A stretch of 61,614 nucleotides of DNA from Nitrospinaceae bacterium (GTDB lineage Bacteria; Nitrospinota; Nitrospinia; Nitrospinales; Nitrospinaceae), in contig JANQEK010000008.1 in NCBI GenBank assembly GCA_028278405.1, positions 1 through 61,614 on the forward strand, written 5' to 3'. Below are positions 39,566 through 48,629 of the stretch, one piece after another. The notes below the pieces were generated by a model, which saw nothing but the letters and a program-made list of their open reading frames with translations, did no database searches and was not told the DNA's origin. Made by a program: the position numbers and the translations under genes. The number at the start of each line of letters is the position of its first letter. Within the stretch, counting starts at the first letter, position 1.

Positions 39566-40900
39566 TTATTCCGGCACTTCAAGGTGGAGGCGGTAGATCA
39601 GGCCGGAGGGATTTTCTTCAGGGGACTCAATATCCGGCTTGGCGTAGTTGATGACTTCGAAGGTTACTGTGTTGGTCCCTTCTTTCAGATACTGATCGAA
39701 GTCGATGATGAAAGGGTTGGGATACTCCGATCCGCCGTATTCCTGCTTTAAGGAAACGTCGTTGACGGTGATGTGGCAGGTGTCGTCACTGCGGACATAC
39801 AATTCTGCGCGCTTGACCGATTGAGATCCGTTTTTAGGGACATCAAACTGCATGCGAAACTTGTGCTGGCTTCCGGTTTTGGCTTCTTCGAGAGTGATAC
39901 TGTCGCGAATCCACACCCATCGACTACCCTGAATGCCTCGCCACCGGCTGTTGAGTTCGCATAAGGAAGCCTTTCTCCAGTCGTCATTCTCCACATCATA
40001 ATATTGAGTGGCTTTGCCGCTGGTGAACACCTGGGTTTTGGTTTTGGGTCCGGAAACCTGTTGGGCCCCAGATTTGAGAGGAGAGCTTTCTTCCCACAAG
40101 GTTTCGTTCAGTGCGCGATAGTGTTCGTAAAGGCCTTTCTTTTTATTGATCAGCAACATGCTCGGCCGCTGATGGTTTCGCCCCAGATAGGGACCGAGAT
40201 CGGTAATGATGATCCCATGCTGTTCATCCACATCCATGGCAAAAAAGGAATGTGCCGGGATGGTTTTGTAAGTGTGAACCGTCATGGTTCCTTTATTGGG
40301 AACATCGGCTTCTGCTATTTCTTCCTGGATACTTTGTAAGAGCAATAGTGAGGTTCTTATTTCGTTTTTGAACGTTGCCTTATCGCCAATATGCCTGGTG
40401 ATGATCTCGACGATTTCCGATTCCGGATCCATGACCAGCAAGCGGACCTTGGTTCCGTTGAGCACTTTTTCTTTCAGCAGATCCCGGCTTCCGGTTGAAA
40501 TGGATAACAGGGAAGTTCCTCCAATAAAAATTTCGTGCTTAACCTCCTTGAATAGATTTTGGAAGGTATGCGCCTGACCGATCTCCGACCGATTTTTATA
40601 GATGCCGTTTATGCCCAATCGCACAGCATGGGGATTGACAATATCCTGCAAGGCTTCCTTGTATTCAGAGAAGGTGAGCTCGCGCAAAAACAATTCATAG
40701 CCCAACGACACCACGCCGATCATGGCGATCAACAAGGCAAACTCCTTGACCGGATGCAACCAGATGCTGTCCGGCGCAAACAATTTGGCCGAACTGATGT
40801 ACAGGGTGGCTCCCGCCACAAAAATGATGAGCGCGAGGAAAAGAATGCGGTCTCGTATCCAGGCACGGGCCTTTAGGCTTTTTTTATTGGCTTTATCCAT
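39566..40900 (-). CDS. Membrane protein with PLD-like (DUF5919-type) and lectin-like C-terminal domains
   Basis: Two membrane segments (about residues 18-40 and 50-70) are followed by a domain (about 85-280) resembling the DUF5919/phospholipase-D-like fold. It has a strand-turn EIFIGGTSLLSIS, VRLLVMDPESE, HSFFAMDVDEQHGIIITDLG and a HYRALNETLWEES end. No HxKxxxxD motif is present, so catalysis is doubtful. The last 140 or so residues look like a galactose-binding jelly roll of the glycosidase-associated kind (RAELYVRSDDTCHITVND, YLKEGTNTVTFEVIN, GLIYRLHLE). A membrane sensor is possible. It stands alone upstream of nuo; function unknown. Confidence 0.7.
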   Translation of the reverse strand: MDKANKKSLKARAWIRDRILFLALIIFVAGATLYISSAKLFAPDSIWLHPVKEFALLIAMIGVVSLGYELFLRELTFSEYKEALQDIVNPHAVRLGINGIYKNRSEIGQAHTFQNLFKEVKHEIFIGGTSLLSISTGSRDLLKEKVLNGTKVRLLVMDPESEIVEIITRHIGDKATFKNEIRTSLLLLQSIQEEIAEADVPNKGTMTVHTYKTIPAHSFFAMDVDEQHGIIITDLGPYLGRNHQRPSMLLINKKKGLYEHYRALNETLWEESSPLKSGAQQVSGPKTKTQVFTSGKATQYYDVENDDWRKASLCELNSRWRGIQGSRWVWIRDSITLEEAKTGSQHKFRMQFDVPKNGSQSVKRAELYVRSDDTCHITVNDVSLKQEYGGSEYPNPFIIDFDQYLKEGTNTVTFEVINYAKPDIESPEENPSGLIYRLHLEVPE

Positions 40901-41003
40901 GCATTTGATTTTACAGGAAATACAGGGGTTTCACAAGAAAGGAGATGATTAGAATAGGATGAGACGCACCCATTCAAGCCTGATTGATACTGAAGTTCCC
41001 CGG

Positions 41004-43307
41004 TTAACTGAGACCGGACTTGCGTCGCGTCCACCATTCCACGACCAGGAATCCCACAATCAACCCGTACGTCCACCAGCTGTTCCACAATGAAACCATG
41101 CGCGAACTCGATTTAACTTCCACTTCCGGATTGGGGAATGCCAGGTTCCCGATGTTCATCCCCGCTTCCAATACCCGGTGACTACCACCGGTTACTTTCG
41201 ACAGCGTTTGCAAAAGCGCTTCATTCACCAACGGCTTTTGAAATTCAATTTGCGGACTGAACACGATAAAACGTTTTTCTCCGGAAAGAACCTCGCCTCC
41301 GGAAACCAAAGCCACTTTCGCCGAGTAAAACCCCTCCTGGCCCGGTGCAAACTCGAACCGTCCCTCACCATGCTCATCGGTCTTCAGAGTTTCCCGGACC
41401 CGCTCCTGACCCTTCGGCAGGGAGTTCAACGCCAGCTCCACTTCGACACCGGGCATGGGATTGTAATCTTTCCCGCTGACTTTAAAGTGGATCACAACTT
41501 TTTCGTGCTCCCGGTATTTTTCCTTGTCGGTTTCAACCTGGATGGGGTTGGTTTCCGGTTCACTGGTCATCCAGGCAATCACGTTTTCCCAGAATTTCTG
41601 ATAATACCGTCCACTGCCACCCTCTCCCACACGCAGAAAGTTCCAGTTCCACGAGGAGTCCGTAGCGATAGCCATCGTCCGCCCTTCCTGCACCTGGCGC
41701 GTTACCAGTACCGGATAACTGGATTTACTTTTCCGCGTGGTGCTCAACACGTGCGAATCTTTTGCTGGTACCAGCCCAATATTGACGCCCTGAATCGGAG
41801 GCAGTGATTTCCAGGCCTTTGCATTCAGTTTCGGATCGTTCTCCAGCCGGAGCACCGGATGTTGAGCCAGCTTCGGCTGCATCCTCATCGGCAATTCTCC
41901 CAGCAAATACTTTCGGGATCCGGTCCGGATACGTATCGGAAGAATATCCTCAACCGGAGTGCGGTCGTATCCACCCCCTTCAAACGAAAGGTCTCCGCCA
42001 ATCATCAGAAACGCTCCTCCTTGTTCTACATACTCCTTGATGTTGGGCAGGTTCTTCTTGTCAATGAAAGGTGAAAACTTGAAGTTGTGAAAAATGACCA
42101 GATCGAACGATTTCAGATAATCGCTGAACAGGAGATTGGATGGAAACGGAATCAAACTCAATTCAGAAGTGGTAGCTCCCACATCGTCTGTCAAGGTCCG
42201 CAAGATGAAAAAAGATAGCAAATCCACTTTGGGATTGTTGGCGAGGGTTTCCCTCAAAAACCGCGAATCCCATGAAGGCCGTCCATTCAGGTGAAGCACG
42301 CGCACCCGGTCGCGGATTACCTTCACTTCAAAACTCCAACGGTTGTTAACCTCTACCGCTTCGCCCGCAAACACGGGAACGGAAAGCGTATAAATACGCT
42401 TACCAAGGGACGACGGTGTAAACTGGAGCTCCGCGGTGTATTGCGAGTCCTCTTTCTTCAATGAAATGATTTTTGAAACCAGAATTTTGTCGCCTTCTTT
42501 CAGCACCAGCGGAATATTCTTTTTACCGATGGCCCGCGAAGAAACGGTGACAGTAATATTCAAAGGTTGGTGAATAAATCCGAAATCCGTTGCGTCTATT
42601 TTTTCGATGGCCAGGTCCTTGAATCCCTGATTGCTTCCCGCCTGCAAGGTGTGCACGGGTCCGTTCAACCGGGTCAACATTTCCGTAAACTCCGGAGAAA
42701 TGTCTAAGGGATCCTGGGATAAATCGGCACCGTCGGAAAACAAAACAACTCCCTGCAATGATTTCCCTTCGTAATTTTTCATCACATCCAAAAACACCTG
42801 ATACAAGTCTGTATTCACCGCCTGCTCCCGGTAACCGGTCACAACGTTCGAAAACGAAACCGGATCGATCTTGTCCGAAGCAAAAAAGAAATCCACTTCA
42901 TAATCCTGCTTCAACATTTCAAAATATTCCCGGTTGCCTTCCATGACCTTGCGTACCAGATCCCCCCTGGGCTTCTCGGAAGGAAAGCTTTTAATCACCA
43001 TGCTTTTGCTGTCGTCGAGCAGAACTGCAATCGTATTCTTAAGGGGTTGGATTTTCTTGAACTCCAGTTGAGGCTGCAGGACCACTATTGCCACCAACAG
43101 CAGGACAAATACACGCAGAGTATAAAGAAAAACTTTCTTCCAGAGAGAACGAATCCGCGAAAGGCTGGCCCAGAAAAACCACAGGGATAAAACAATCAAC
43201 GCTCCCAGAAAAATAAAAGTGCCTCCCCATACATCCGAGGTCCAATGCAATTCCCAGGCGTTGTATTCGCCCCATTCTTCGCCCCACAATGTTGCCAGAC
43301 GATTCAC
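41004..43307 (-). CDS. Membrane protein with von Willebrand A and amidotransferase-like domains
   Basis: The 767-residue protein has two N-terminal membrane helices (about 28-48, 60-78). A von Willebrand A domain follows with the MIDAS motif D98-D-S100-K-S102 and the later FSDGADLS. A beta-sandwich region, a class I amidotransferase-like fold (about 340-560; VLHLNGRPSWDSRFL, EQGGAFLMIGGD), a second Ig-like region and a final membrane helix (about 738-758) complete it. Such proteins usually accompany MoxR ATPase and DUF58 genes; none is in this window. It overlaps the DUF4159 gene by 4 bp. A metal-dependent adhesion or assembly role in the envelope is inferred. Confidence 0.8.
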   Translation of the reverse strand: MNRLATLWGEEWGEYNAWELHWTSDVWGGTFIFLGALIVLSLWFFWASLSRIRSLWKKVFLYTLRVFVLLLVAIVVLQPQLEFKKIQPLKNTIAVLLDDSKSMVIKSFPSEKPRGDLVRKVMEGNREYFEMLKQDYEVDFFFASDKIDPVSFSNVVTGYREQAVNTDLYQVFLDVMKNYEGKSLQGVVLFSDGADLSQDPLDISPEFTEMLTRLNGPVHTLQAGSNQGFKDLAIEKIDATDFGFIHQPLNITVTVSSRAIGKKNIPLVLKEGDKILVSKIISLKKEDSQYTAELQFTPSSLGKRIYTLSVPVFAGEAVEVNNRWSFEVKVIRDRVRVLHLNGRPSWDSRFLRETLANNPKVDLLSFFILRTLTDDVGATTSELSLIPFPSNLLFSDYLKSFDLVIFHNFKFSPFIDKKNLPNIKEYVEQGGAFLMIGGDLSFEGGGYDRTPVEDILPIRIRTGSRKYLLGELPMRMQPKLAQHPVLRLENDPKLNAKAWKSLPPIQGVNIGLVPAKDSHVLSTTRKSKSSYPVLVTRQVQEGRTMAIATDSSWNWNFLRVGEGGSGRYYQKFWENVIAWMTSEPETNPIQVETDKEKYREHEKVVIHFKVSGKDYNPMPGVEVELALNSLPKGQERVRETLKTDEHGEGRFEFAPGQEGFYSAKVALVSGGEVLSGEKRFIVFSPQIEFQKPLVNEALLQTLSKVTGGSHRVLEAGMNIGNLAFPNPEVEVKSSSRMVSLWNSWWTYGLIVGFLVVEWWTRRKSGLS

Positions 43308-44068
43308 TTTGGATTGACCCTCCGCAGGCGTTCGAGAATGATCGGCAGATGCACCATGTCCTTTTTGTAATCCAGTGTCAGCGCGTACATAACGATGTTT
43401 ACACCCAACCTCAGGCTCAATTTCCTCTGCCGGTTGCCACCGCCGATCATATCGAAGTCCCAGTGCCCCAGTTTGCTTTTGGACCAGGCCCCACCAAGAT
43501 CGTTGGCGGAGTAGACCAGAACAGTACGCCCTTTGGTAGTAATCCCTTCCAGATACGGTTTGTTGACAACCCGACCCACCACCTGGTTGATCAGGTAAAA
43601 GGAACGAAAAATCGAATGGTCCCGGGAAATACGCTGCAGAGGAATACGCGGAAACAGACGGCTGATCATCCGTCGGACCGATCGGTCGAACTCGGAATTG
43701 GGTTTTGAAGAATTGTCGTCGATCAGCAGAAATCCGCCGTAAGTCAGGTGGTTCCGTAAGGCTTTCAGTTCTTTCTTACCGAATGGCTTGAAAGCCTTGC
43801 TGCCCCCCATATAGATGAACGGATATCGGTACAACCGGGCGTCCCCCGGTTTCAGGAATAAAGGAACCCGCTTGACCTCTACGGAGGTGCGCTTGGCCAT
43901 CTGCGCAAGCAGGCCTTCTACGGCGTGGGGCCTGGGGTTATAAGTGCCACCTTTATATTTGATTTGAGGGATGACGACCTTCGAGGCTTCGCCCAATGCG
44001 AATGCCTGCCCTGGAATCAGGATGCCCGCCTGGAGGCAGACCATTAGAATAAGGAGTTTCAATCGCAC
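43304..44068 (-). CDS. DUF4159 domain protein, exported
   Basis: A signal peptide (residues 1 to about 24, ending GQAFA) precedes a single domain matching DUF4159. Family features are VVIPQIKYKGG at the front, PFIYMGG, LRNHLTYGGFLLIDDN and a late GVNIVMYALTLDYKKD. The domain has an amidotransferase-like fold without an evident catalytic Cys. The start is GTG, and the gene overlaps the following von Willebrand gene by 4 bp, so the pair is co-translated. Confidence 0.8.
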   Translation of the reverse strand: MRLKLLILMVCLQAGILIPGQAFALGEASKVVIPQIKYKGGTYNPRPHAVEGLLAQMAKRTSVEVKRVPLFLKPGDARLYRYPFIYMGGSKAFKPFGKKELKALRNHLTYGGFLLIDDNSSKPNSEFDRSVRRMISRLFPRIPLQRISRDHSIFRSFYLINQVVGRVVNKPYLEGITTKGRTVLVYSANDLGGAWSKSKLGHWDFDMIGGGNRQRKLSLRLGVNIVMYALTLDYKKDMVHLPIILERLRRVNPK

Positions 44069-44158
44069 TGGATCATATCCGCAGAGGATTCATGAAAGAG
44101 CCTGTTCCTTTGCAATCATACCAAATTCCCGCGCGATGGGCCTTCCCATAAATTATTC

Positions 44159-44186
44159 TTGCGGGGGTTTCGAGGGGTGGTATAGT
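44159..44186 (+). promoter_or_regulatory. Candidate promoter of the PhnW-like operon
   Basis: TTGCGG (44159-44164), a 16-bp spacer and TATAGT (44181-44186) lie 36 bp before the ATG at 44223, in the divergent gap next to the DUF4159 gene. Confidence 0.45.
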
Positions 44187-44222
44187 CATATTCAAACAAT
44201 CGTTATTTTACCGGGAAAAGTG

Positions 44223-45317
44223 ATGAAACGAACTGTTTTGCTCAATCCGGGACCTGTCAATGTGACTGAGCGTGTCCGCCAGGCCCTGCTGAAACCCGAC
44301 CTGTGCCACCGGGAAAAGGAGTTTTCGGATCTGATGCAGTCGATCCGTTCCAAACTGGTTCACGCCTTCGGAATTCAAAACGAATTTGATGCCGTGCTGA
44401 CCACCGGCTCCGGAACCGCTGCACTGGAAATGGCCGTGTGCTCGTGTCTCAGCGAGGGGCAAACCCTGCTCGTGATCCGTAACGGCGTTTATGGAGACCG
44501 CATCGCCGCGATGGCGGAAGCCTACGGCTTCAACATCCAGTGCATCGACTCCCCCTGGGGCGAGCCTCCGGTGTTGGCCGATATCGAGCAGGCGTTGAAG
44601 CAGAATCCCAAAATAGAAGTGGTTGCTGTGGTGCATCACGAAACGACCACGGGACTGCTTAACCCGGTTCACGAAATAGGACAATTGGTCCGAAAATATA
44701 ATAAGCGATTTCTGGTGGACAGTGTCAGCGGCCTTGCAGGCGATGAACTGGATTTCAACCGCGCGGGCGTTGACTTGTGCGCGGGCACCGCCAACAAATG
44801 TATTCAGGGCCTGCCGGGTGTTTCCTTCGTGTTGGTGCGCCAAACCGAGTTGACGCGGCTGGAAAAAATTCCCGAGCGATCTCATTATTTCAATCTGCAC
44901 AAAAACCACCAGGCTCAGGAAAAAGGCGACACCTTGTTCACCCCGGCCGTGCAGACTCATTATGCGCTCGATACCGCGTTGGACGAACTTCTCGAAGAAA
45001 CCGTAAATAGCCGCATCAAGCGGTACAGCCAGGCGGCGGCGATGCTCCGTCAGGGATTCCAGGAAATGGGGTTGGAGTTTATTGTTTCCAAAGAATACTG
45101 GTCCAACACCCTTACCGCACTGAAACTGCCGGAGGGAGTTACCTACACCGCACTACACGATCGCTTGAAGGACAAAGGGTTTGTGATTTATGCAGGCCAA
45201 AAGAAATTGAGTGAAAGTATTTTTCGAATTGCCAACATGGGAGACATCACAACGGAAGAATTCCAACGCCTGCTCGACACGCTCAAGAATTGTCTTTCGG
45301 CTTCCACACCCTCTTAG
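44223..45317 (+). CDS. Class V aminotransferase resembling 2-aminoethylphosphonate-pyruvate transaminase
   Basis: The 364-residue PLP enzyme begins LLNPGPVNVT and has TTGSGTAALEMAV, VVHHETTTGLLNPV, LVDSVSG and the PLP lysine K192 in ANKCIQGLPG. The end FVIYAGQ...FRIANMGDI is as in PhnW. PhnW degrades 2-aminoethylphosphonate, but related enzymes work in phosphonate synthesis or on alanine/glyoxylate and isoserine-type substrates. No phosphonatase (phnX) or other phosphonate gene is adjacent, so the substrate is open. The frame extends 84 codons upstream; the ATG at 44223 with GGGAAAAG before it is chosen. Confidence 0.82.
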   Translation: MKRTVLLNPGPVNVTERVRQALLKPDLCHREKEFSDLMQSIRSKLVHAFGIQNEFDAVLTTGSGTAALEMAVCSCLSEGQTLLVIRNGVYGDRIAAMAEAYGFNIQCIDSPWGEPPVLADIEQALKQNPKIEVVAVVHHETTTGLLNPVHEIGQLVRKYNKRFLVDSVSGLAGDELDFNRAGVDLCAGTANKCIQGLPGVSFVLVRQTELTRLEKIPERSHYFNLHKNHQAQEKGDTLFTPAVQTHYALDTALDELLEETVNSRIKRYSQAAAMLRQGFQEMGLEFIVSKEYWSNTLTALKLPEGVTYTALHDRLKDKGFVIYAGQKKLSESIFRIANMGDITTEEFQRLLDTLKNCLSASTPS

Positions 45318-45324
45318 GATTGTC

Positions 45325-46008
45325 ATGAGTCTTTACGAATTGATGAAAAACTATGCGGAGAGTCACCGACTGCACCCCGCTCCGGCTTTGCCTGCAGGGG
45401 AGCTCGGTAAAAGCCTGGCACTGTTTCACAATTGCCTGATCGAATCGGGAATGGAGCATTCCGGAGAAATGGGCAACCGCATCGTTACGGCAGGTCCGGA
45501 AAGTCTTCGGACAATAGACTTGAGCCGTTTTGTGGTGGGATTTCTGCCATTCAACTCCGTATCCACTAAAACCGAAACGAACGAAATCCTGTTCGATCTG
45601 TTCTCTTTTCTTTGTTGGCTGGAGAAGAAAGATATTCACCATGGTCTGGCGGAAATTGATTTTCAGAAAACGGTTCAGGCTTTGACCGGAGCCCAGGACC
45701 GTTGCCTCCAACTCAGCCATTTTCTGGACGACGAAACCGGTCGTGTTCTTGAGGAACCGCCCCGTATTATTGAAACTATTAATGACGTTTTCCTGGTCAC
45801 GAAAATTGACGGGGATTACATTTATCTTCAGGGACAAAACCATGAAGATCCCGTTCGGGTGCGTCTGCCCAACGAAATCATGAATCTTGTCCGCCTCAAC
45901 GATAATCTCGATTTGGTTCTGGGAGACACATCGGAACGGTGGGTGGTATTGGAAGCGGGACAAGTTTTTCCTGAGTTTCAAACAGGACAGAATTTTTCAT
46001 CCATTTAA
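45325..46008 (+). CDS. Hypothetical soluble protein downstream of the PhnW-like gene
   Basis: A 227-residue protein without signal peptide or membrane segment. The N-terminal two thirds look helical (MSLYELMKNYAES...), and the last 75 residues look like a small beta-barrel (VFLVTKIDGDYIYLQG...VRVRLPNEIMNLVRLNDNLDLVLG). It lies 7 bp after the aminotransferase stop, with AGGA 6 nt before the ATG at 45325, and 12 bp ahead of the AsmA-like gene. Co-expression is likely. I recognise no family and propose no function. Confidence 0.75.
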   Translation: MSLYELMKNYAESHRLHPAPALPAGELGKSLALFHNCLIESGMEHSGEMGNRIVTAGPESLRTIDLSRFVVGFLPFNSVSTKTETNEILFDLFSFLCWLEKKDIHHGLAEIDFQKTVQALTGAQDRCLQLSHFLDDETGRVLEEPPRIIETINDVFLVTKIDGDYIYLQGQNHEDPVRVRLPNEIMNLVRLNDNLDLVLGDTSERWVVLEAGQVFPEFQTGQNFSSI

Positions 46009-46020
46009 AGGAGAATCACC

Positions 46021-46800
46021 ATGAAACGTGTAGCCATTGGAATTGCCGTTTTGACCGTCATCCTGGTTGCGGGCGTTCTTGTTCTTTATTCTTCTCTGGG
46101 AACGATTATCACTACTGCCGTTACCACCGCCGGACCGGAAATCGTCCAGGCAAAAGTAAGTCTGGATAAAACCGTCATCGATACTTCCACGGGAAAGGGT
46201 TCTCTGCATGGGTTGATCATCGGCAATCCAAAAGGGTTCAAAACGGAAAGCGCCTTCAAAATGGATAAAGTCGAAGTGACGCTGGATACGGATTCGATCG
46301 CCTCGGACACAGTCGTCGTCAAGGAGATTGATATTCTCGCTCCCGAAGTGACATACGAACTGGGAGGAAGTGGAAGCAATGTCAGCACCCTCCAAAATAA
46401 CGTCGAAGCCTTTGTCAAAAAGTATATTGGAGCTTCGGCATCCAATGAAAAAGCCCCGGCAAAAGAAAGCGGCACCAAAATGATTATCGATCACCTATAT
46501 GTGAAGGGTGGCAAAGTTAACGTCAGCGCGACTCTTCTGGGAGGCAAGTCGATGTCGGTACCGCTTCCCGACATCCACCTGACAGATATCGGCAAAAAAG
46601 CGGAAGGGGCAACTCCCGGAGAAGTGGTCCAATCCATTATCAGCGCCTTGAACAAGGCCATCCTTAAAGCCATCGCGCCCCTCAATCTGGATAAAGTGGG
46701 TGAAGTTGCGGGAGACGTAGTGAAGGGGGTTGGAGACACGCTTGAAAAGGGAACCAAAGGCGTGACAGATGCGGTGTCGGATCTTTTCGGAAAAAAATAA
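46021..46800 (+). CDS. AsmA-like exported protein
   Basis: The 259-residue protein has an N-terminal membrane anchor (about residues 4-26). A region typical of short AsmA-family members follows: SLHGLIIGNPKGFKTESAFKMDKVEVTLD, VVVKEIDILAPEVTYE. The C-terminal part is an amphipathic, Gly/Val-rich stretch. AsmA-type proteins are inner-membrane or envelope proteins, some now linked to lipid transfer; this one is far shorter than AsmA or TamB. AAAGGAG lies 7 nt before the ATG. Confidence 0.78.
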   Translation: MKRVAIGIAVLTVILVAGVLVLYSSLGTIITTAVTTAGPEIVQAKVSLDKTVIDTSTGKGSLHGLIIGNPKGFKTESAFKMDKVEVTLDTDSIASDTVVVKEIDILAPEVTYELGGSGSNVSTLQNNVEAFVKKYIGASASNEKAPAKESGTKMIIDHLYVKGGKVNVSATLLGGKSMSVPLPDIHLTDIGKKAEGATPGEVVQSIISALNKAILKAIAPLNLDKVGEVAGDVVKGVGDTLEKGTKGVTDAVSDLFGKK

Positions 46801-46918
46801 GATCCGGAATCGACAGGCAGCCGTTCATGGCGGTAAGGTGTTTCGGTTCAAGTGTCTGGCAGGCATGATTGTCCTGCTCGTCTCCTTAATACCTGAAAGT
46901 AAAGCGGATATCGGATTG

Positions 46919-46968
46919 GGGGACCCTCTCGTCCCCTAACATTTCCTTGAAAAAGGCCGGGAAATGTT
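46919..46968 (+). promoter_or_regulatory. Two adjacent hairpins before nuoN
   Basis: GGGGAC/GTCCCC (46919-46924, 46931-46936; 6-nt loop) is followed by AACATTTCC/GGAAATGTT (46938-46946, 46960-46968; 13-nt loop) and then TTAAAAA. The second may be a weak terminator of the AsmA-like transcript, or both may form a nuoN leader. The remainder of 46801-47041 shows no gene. Confidence 0.4.
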
Positions 46969-47041
46969 TTAAAAAGCCCTCTACACAGGACTGGAAAATG
47001 TTCCGATCCTGCCGATACTCCGAAACCCAAGGATTTCCCAA

Positions 47042-48568
47042 TTGACCGCTTCCATCAATTTTGAGGACATGAACTGGCAGGCGATTGCGCCGGAACTGAT
47101 TCTGGTGCTCACTGCATTCACCGTTTTGTTGATGGGACTGCTCAAGACCTTCAACAACAATACGTATTTATCGAAGGCATCCGCGATTGGCATCCTGACC
47201 GCTTTAGGTTATACCTTATACTTGTGGGGCCTGGCGCCCACCATCAGTGAAGGCACCAGCCCGGCAATGTTCAGCGGGTCGCTGTTGTTCGACCGGTTTT
47301 CACAGAGCTTCAATATCATCTTCCTTTTGATGTCCCTGTTCGCTGTCATGGCAGCAGTCCGTTATCCCAAGCCCAACAACGAAAACAAAGCCGAATATTT
47401 CTGCCTCGTGTTGATGACAGTGGTCGGCATGATGTTTTTAGCCAAATCCGGAAACCTGATCACTGCGTTCATCTCACTGGAAATTTTTTCTATTTCTTTA
47501 TATATCCTGTGTGGTTTTTCCGCCAAGCATGGCAAGGGAACCGAGCAGCCGGGCGACGACCAGCACCTGAACTGGGAGACGCTGGCATCGCAGGAATCCA
47601 CCGTCAAATACCTGCTGATGGGCGCGTTTGCTTCAGCGATTCTGGTCTACGGCATGGCGTTGATGTACGCGGGCACCGGCACCACGGAAATCCGGGAAAT
47701 CGGCCACCAGTTGGAGACCAACCCGTACAGCCTCAACAAACTGCTTTATATCGGAATGGGTCTCACGTTTTGCGGACTTGCGTTCAAGGTATCACTGGTA
47801 CCGTTTCATGCGTGGACACCCGATGTCTATCAAGGCGCACCGACACCCATCACAGGCTTCATGTCAGTCGCAACCAAAGCCGCGGCGTATGCGCTGATCG
47901 CCCGCATCTTTTTTATCGCGTTACCCAGCCTGGAAGAAATCTGGATGCCTTTTCTGTTTGGCGTTTCAGTCATCACCATGCTGGTCGGCAACACGGCGGC
48001 TATTTTTCAGAACGATGTCAAACGCATGCTGGCATACTCCGGTGTGGCGCATGCGGGGTATCTGTTGATCGGTATCGTCGCCAACAGTCAGGATGGCGTG
48101 GCGAGCATTCTGTTTTACCTGGGTGTGTACCTGTTTATGAACATCGGCGCCTTTGCTATCGTCTACATGCTGGAGGGCGAAGGCGAACAGTCTACTTCCA
48201 TAAACCGGTTTAAAGGACTGTCCAAGCGCAAACCGATGCTTGCCGCGGCGATGAGCTTGTTCATGTTATCACTGGCCGGCTTCCCACCCACAGCCGGATT
48301 CTTTGGAAAGCTTTACCTTTTTGTCGCCGCCATCAAACAAGGCTACGTGTTGATCGCGGTGCTGGCCGTAGTCGCCAGCATGATCGCCGTCTATTTTTAC
48401 CTGCGCGTCATCGCCATGATGTACTTTCAGGAAGGCGAATCCGAAGAAGCCATCAATACCAGCCGTGGCATGACCACAATCGTCACCGTCAGTTCTGTCG
48501 CTATCGTCACCATCGGCCTGTTCCCTTCGAAATTCATGCAGTGGGCGCTCTCCTCGATTCCGTTTTAA
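47042..48568 (+). CDS. nuoN: NADH-quinone oxidoreductase subunit N
   Basis: The third antiporter-like subunit of complex I, 508 residues. FLAKSGNLITAFISLEIFSISLYILCGF, KVSLVPFHAWTPDVYQGAPTPITGFMSVATKAAA and FQNDVKRMLAYSGVAHAGYLL are diagnostic of NuoN. It completes the 14-subunit set but stands alone, on the opposite strand about 8 kb from nuoA. The frame starts at TTG 47042, with AAGGA 9-10 nt upstream; the ATG at 47069 is an alternative with a too-close GAGG. Confidence 0.96.
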   Translation: MTASINFEDMNWQAIAPELILVLTAFTVLLMGLLKTFNNNTYLSKASAIGILTALGYTLYLWGLAPTISEGTSPAMFSGSLLFDRFSQSFNIIFLLMSLFAVMAAVRYPKPNNENKAEYFCLVLMTVVGMMFLAKSGNLITAFISLEIFSISLYILCGFSAKHGKGTEQPGDDQHLNWETLASQESTVKYLLMGAFASAILVYGMALMYAGTGTTEIREIGHQLETNPYSLNKLLYIGMGLTFCGLAFKVSLVPFHAWTPDVYQGAPTPITGFMSVATKAAAYALIARIFFIALPSLEEIWMPFLFGVSVITMLVGNTAAIFQNDVKRMLAYSGVAHAGYLLIGIVANSQDGVASILFYLGVYLFMNIGAFAIVYMLEGEGEQSTSINRFKGLSKRKPMLAAAMSLFMLSLAGFPPTAGFFGKLYLFVAAIKQGYVLIAVLAVVASMIAVYFYLRVIAMMYFQEGESEEAINTSRGMTTIVTVSSVAIVTIGLFPSKFMQWALSSIPF

Positions 48569-48629
48569 CACTTCAATAAACATCAACCCGGGTGTTGTGC
48601 CCGTCAGGATTTCCTGCGACAATTTGTGT

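Noticed and set aside
39177-39596. 139-codon plus-strand frame upstream of nuoA
   Set aside because: It runs across the nuo promoter and into the 3' end of the opposite-strand gene; residues show no family pattern.
44208-44960. 250-codon minus-strand frame within the PhnW-like gene
   Set aside because: It mirrors a conserved PLP enzyme and would cover the phnW-like promoter side without its own signals.
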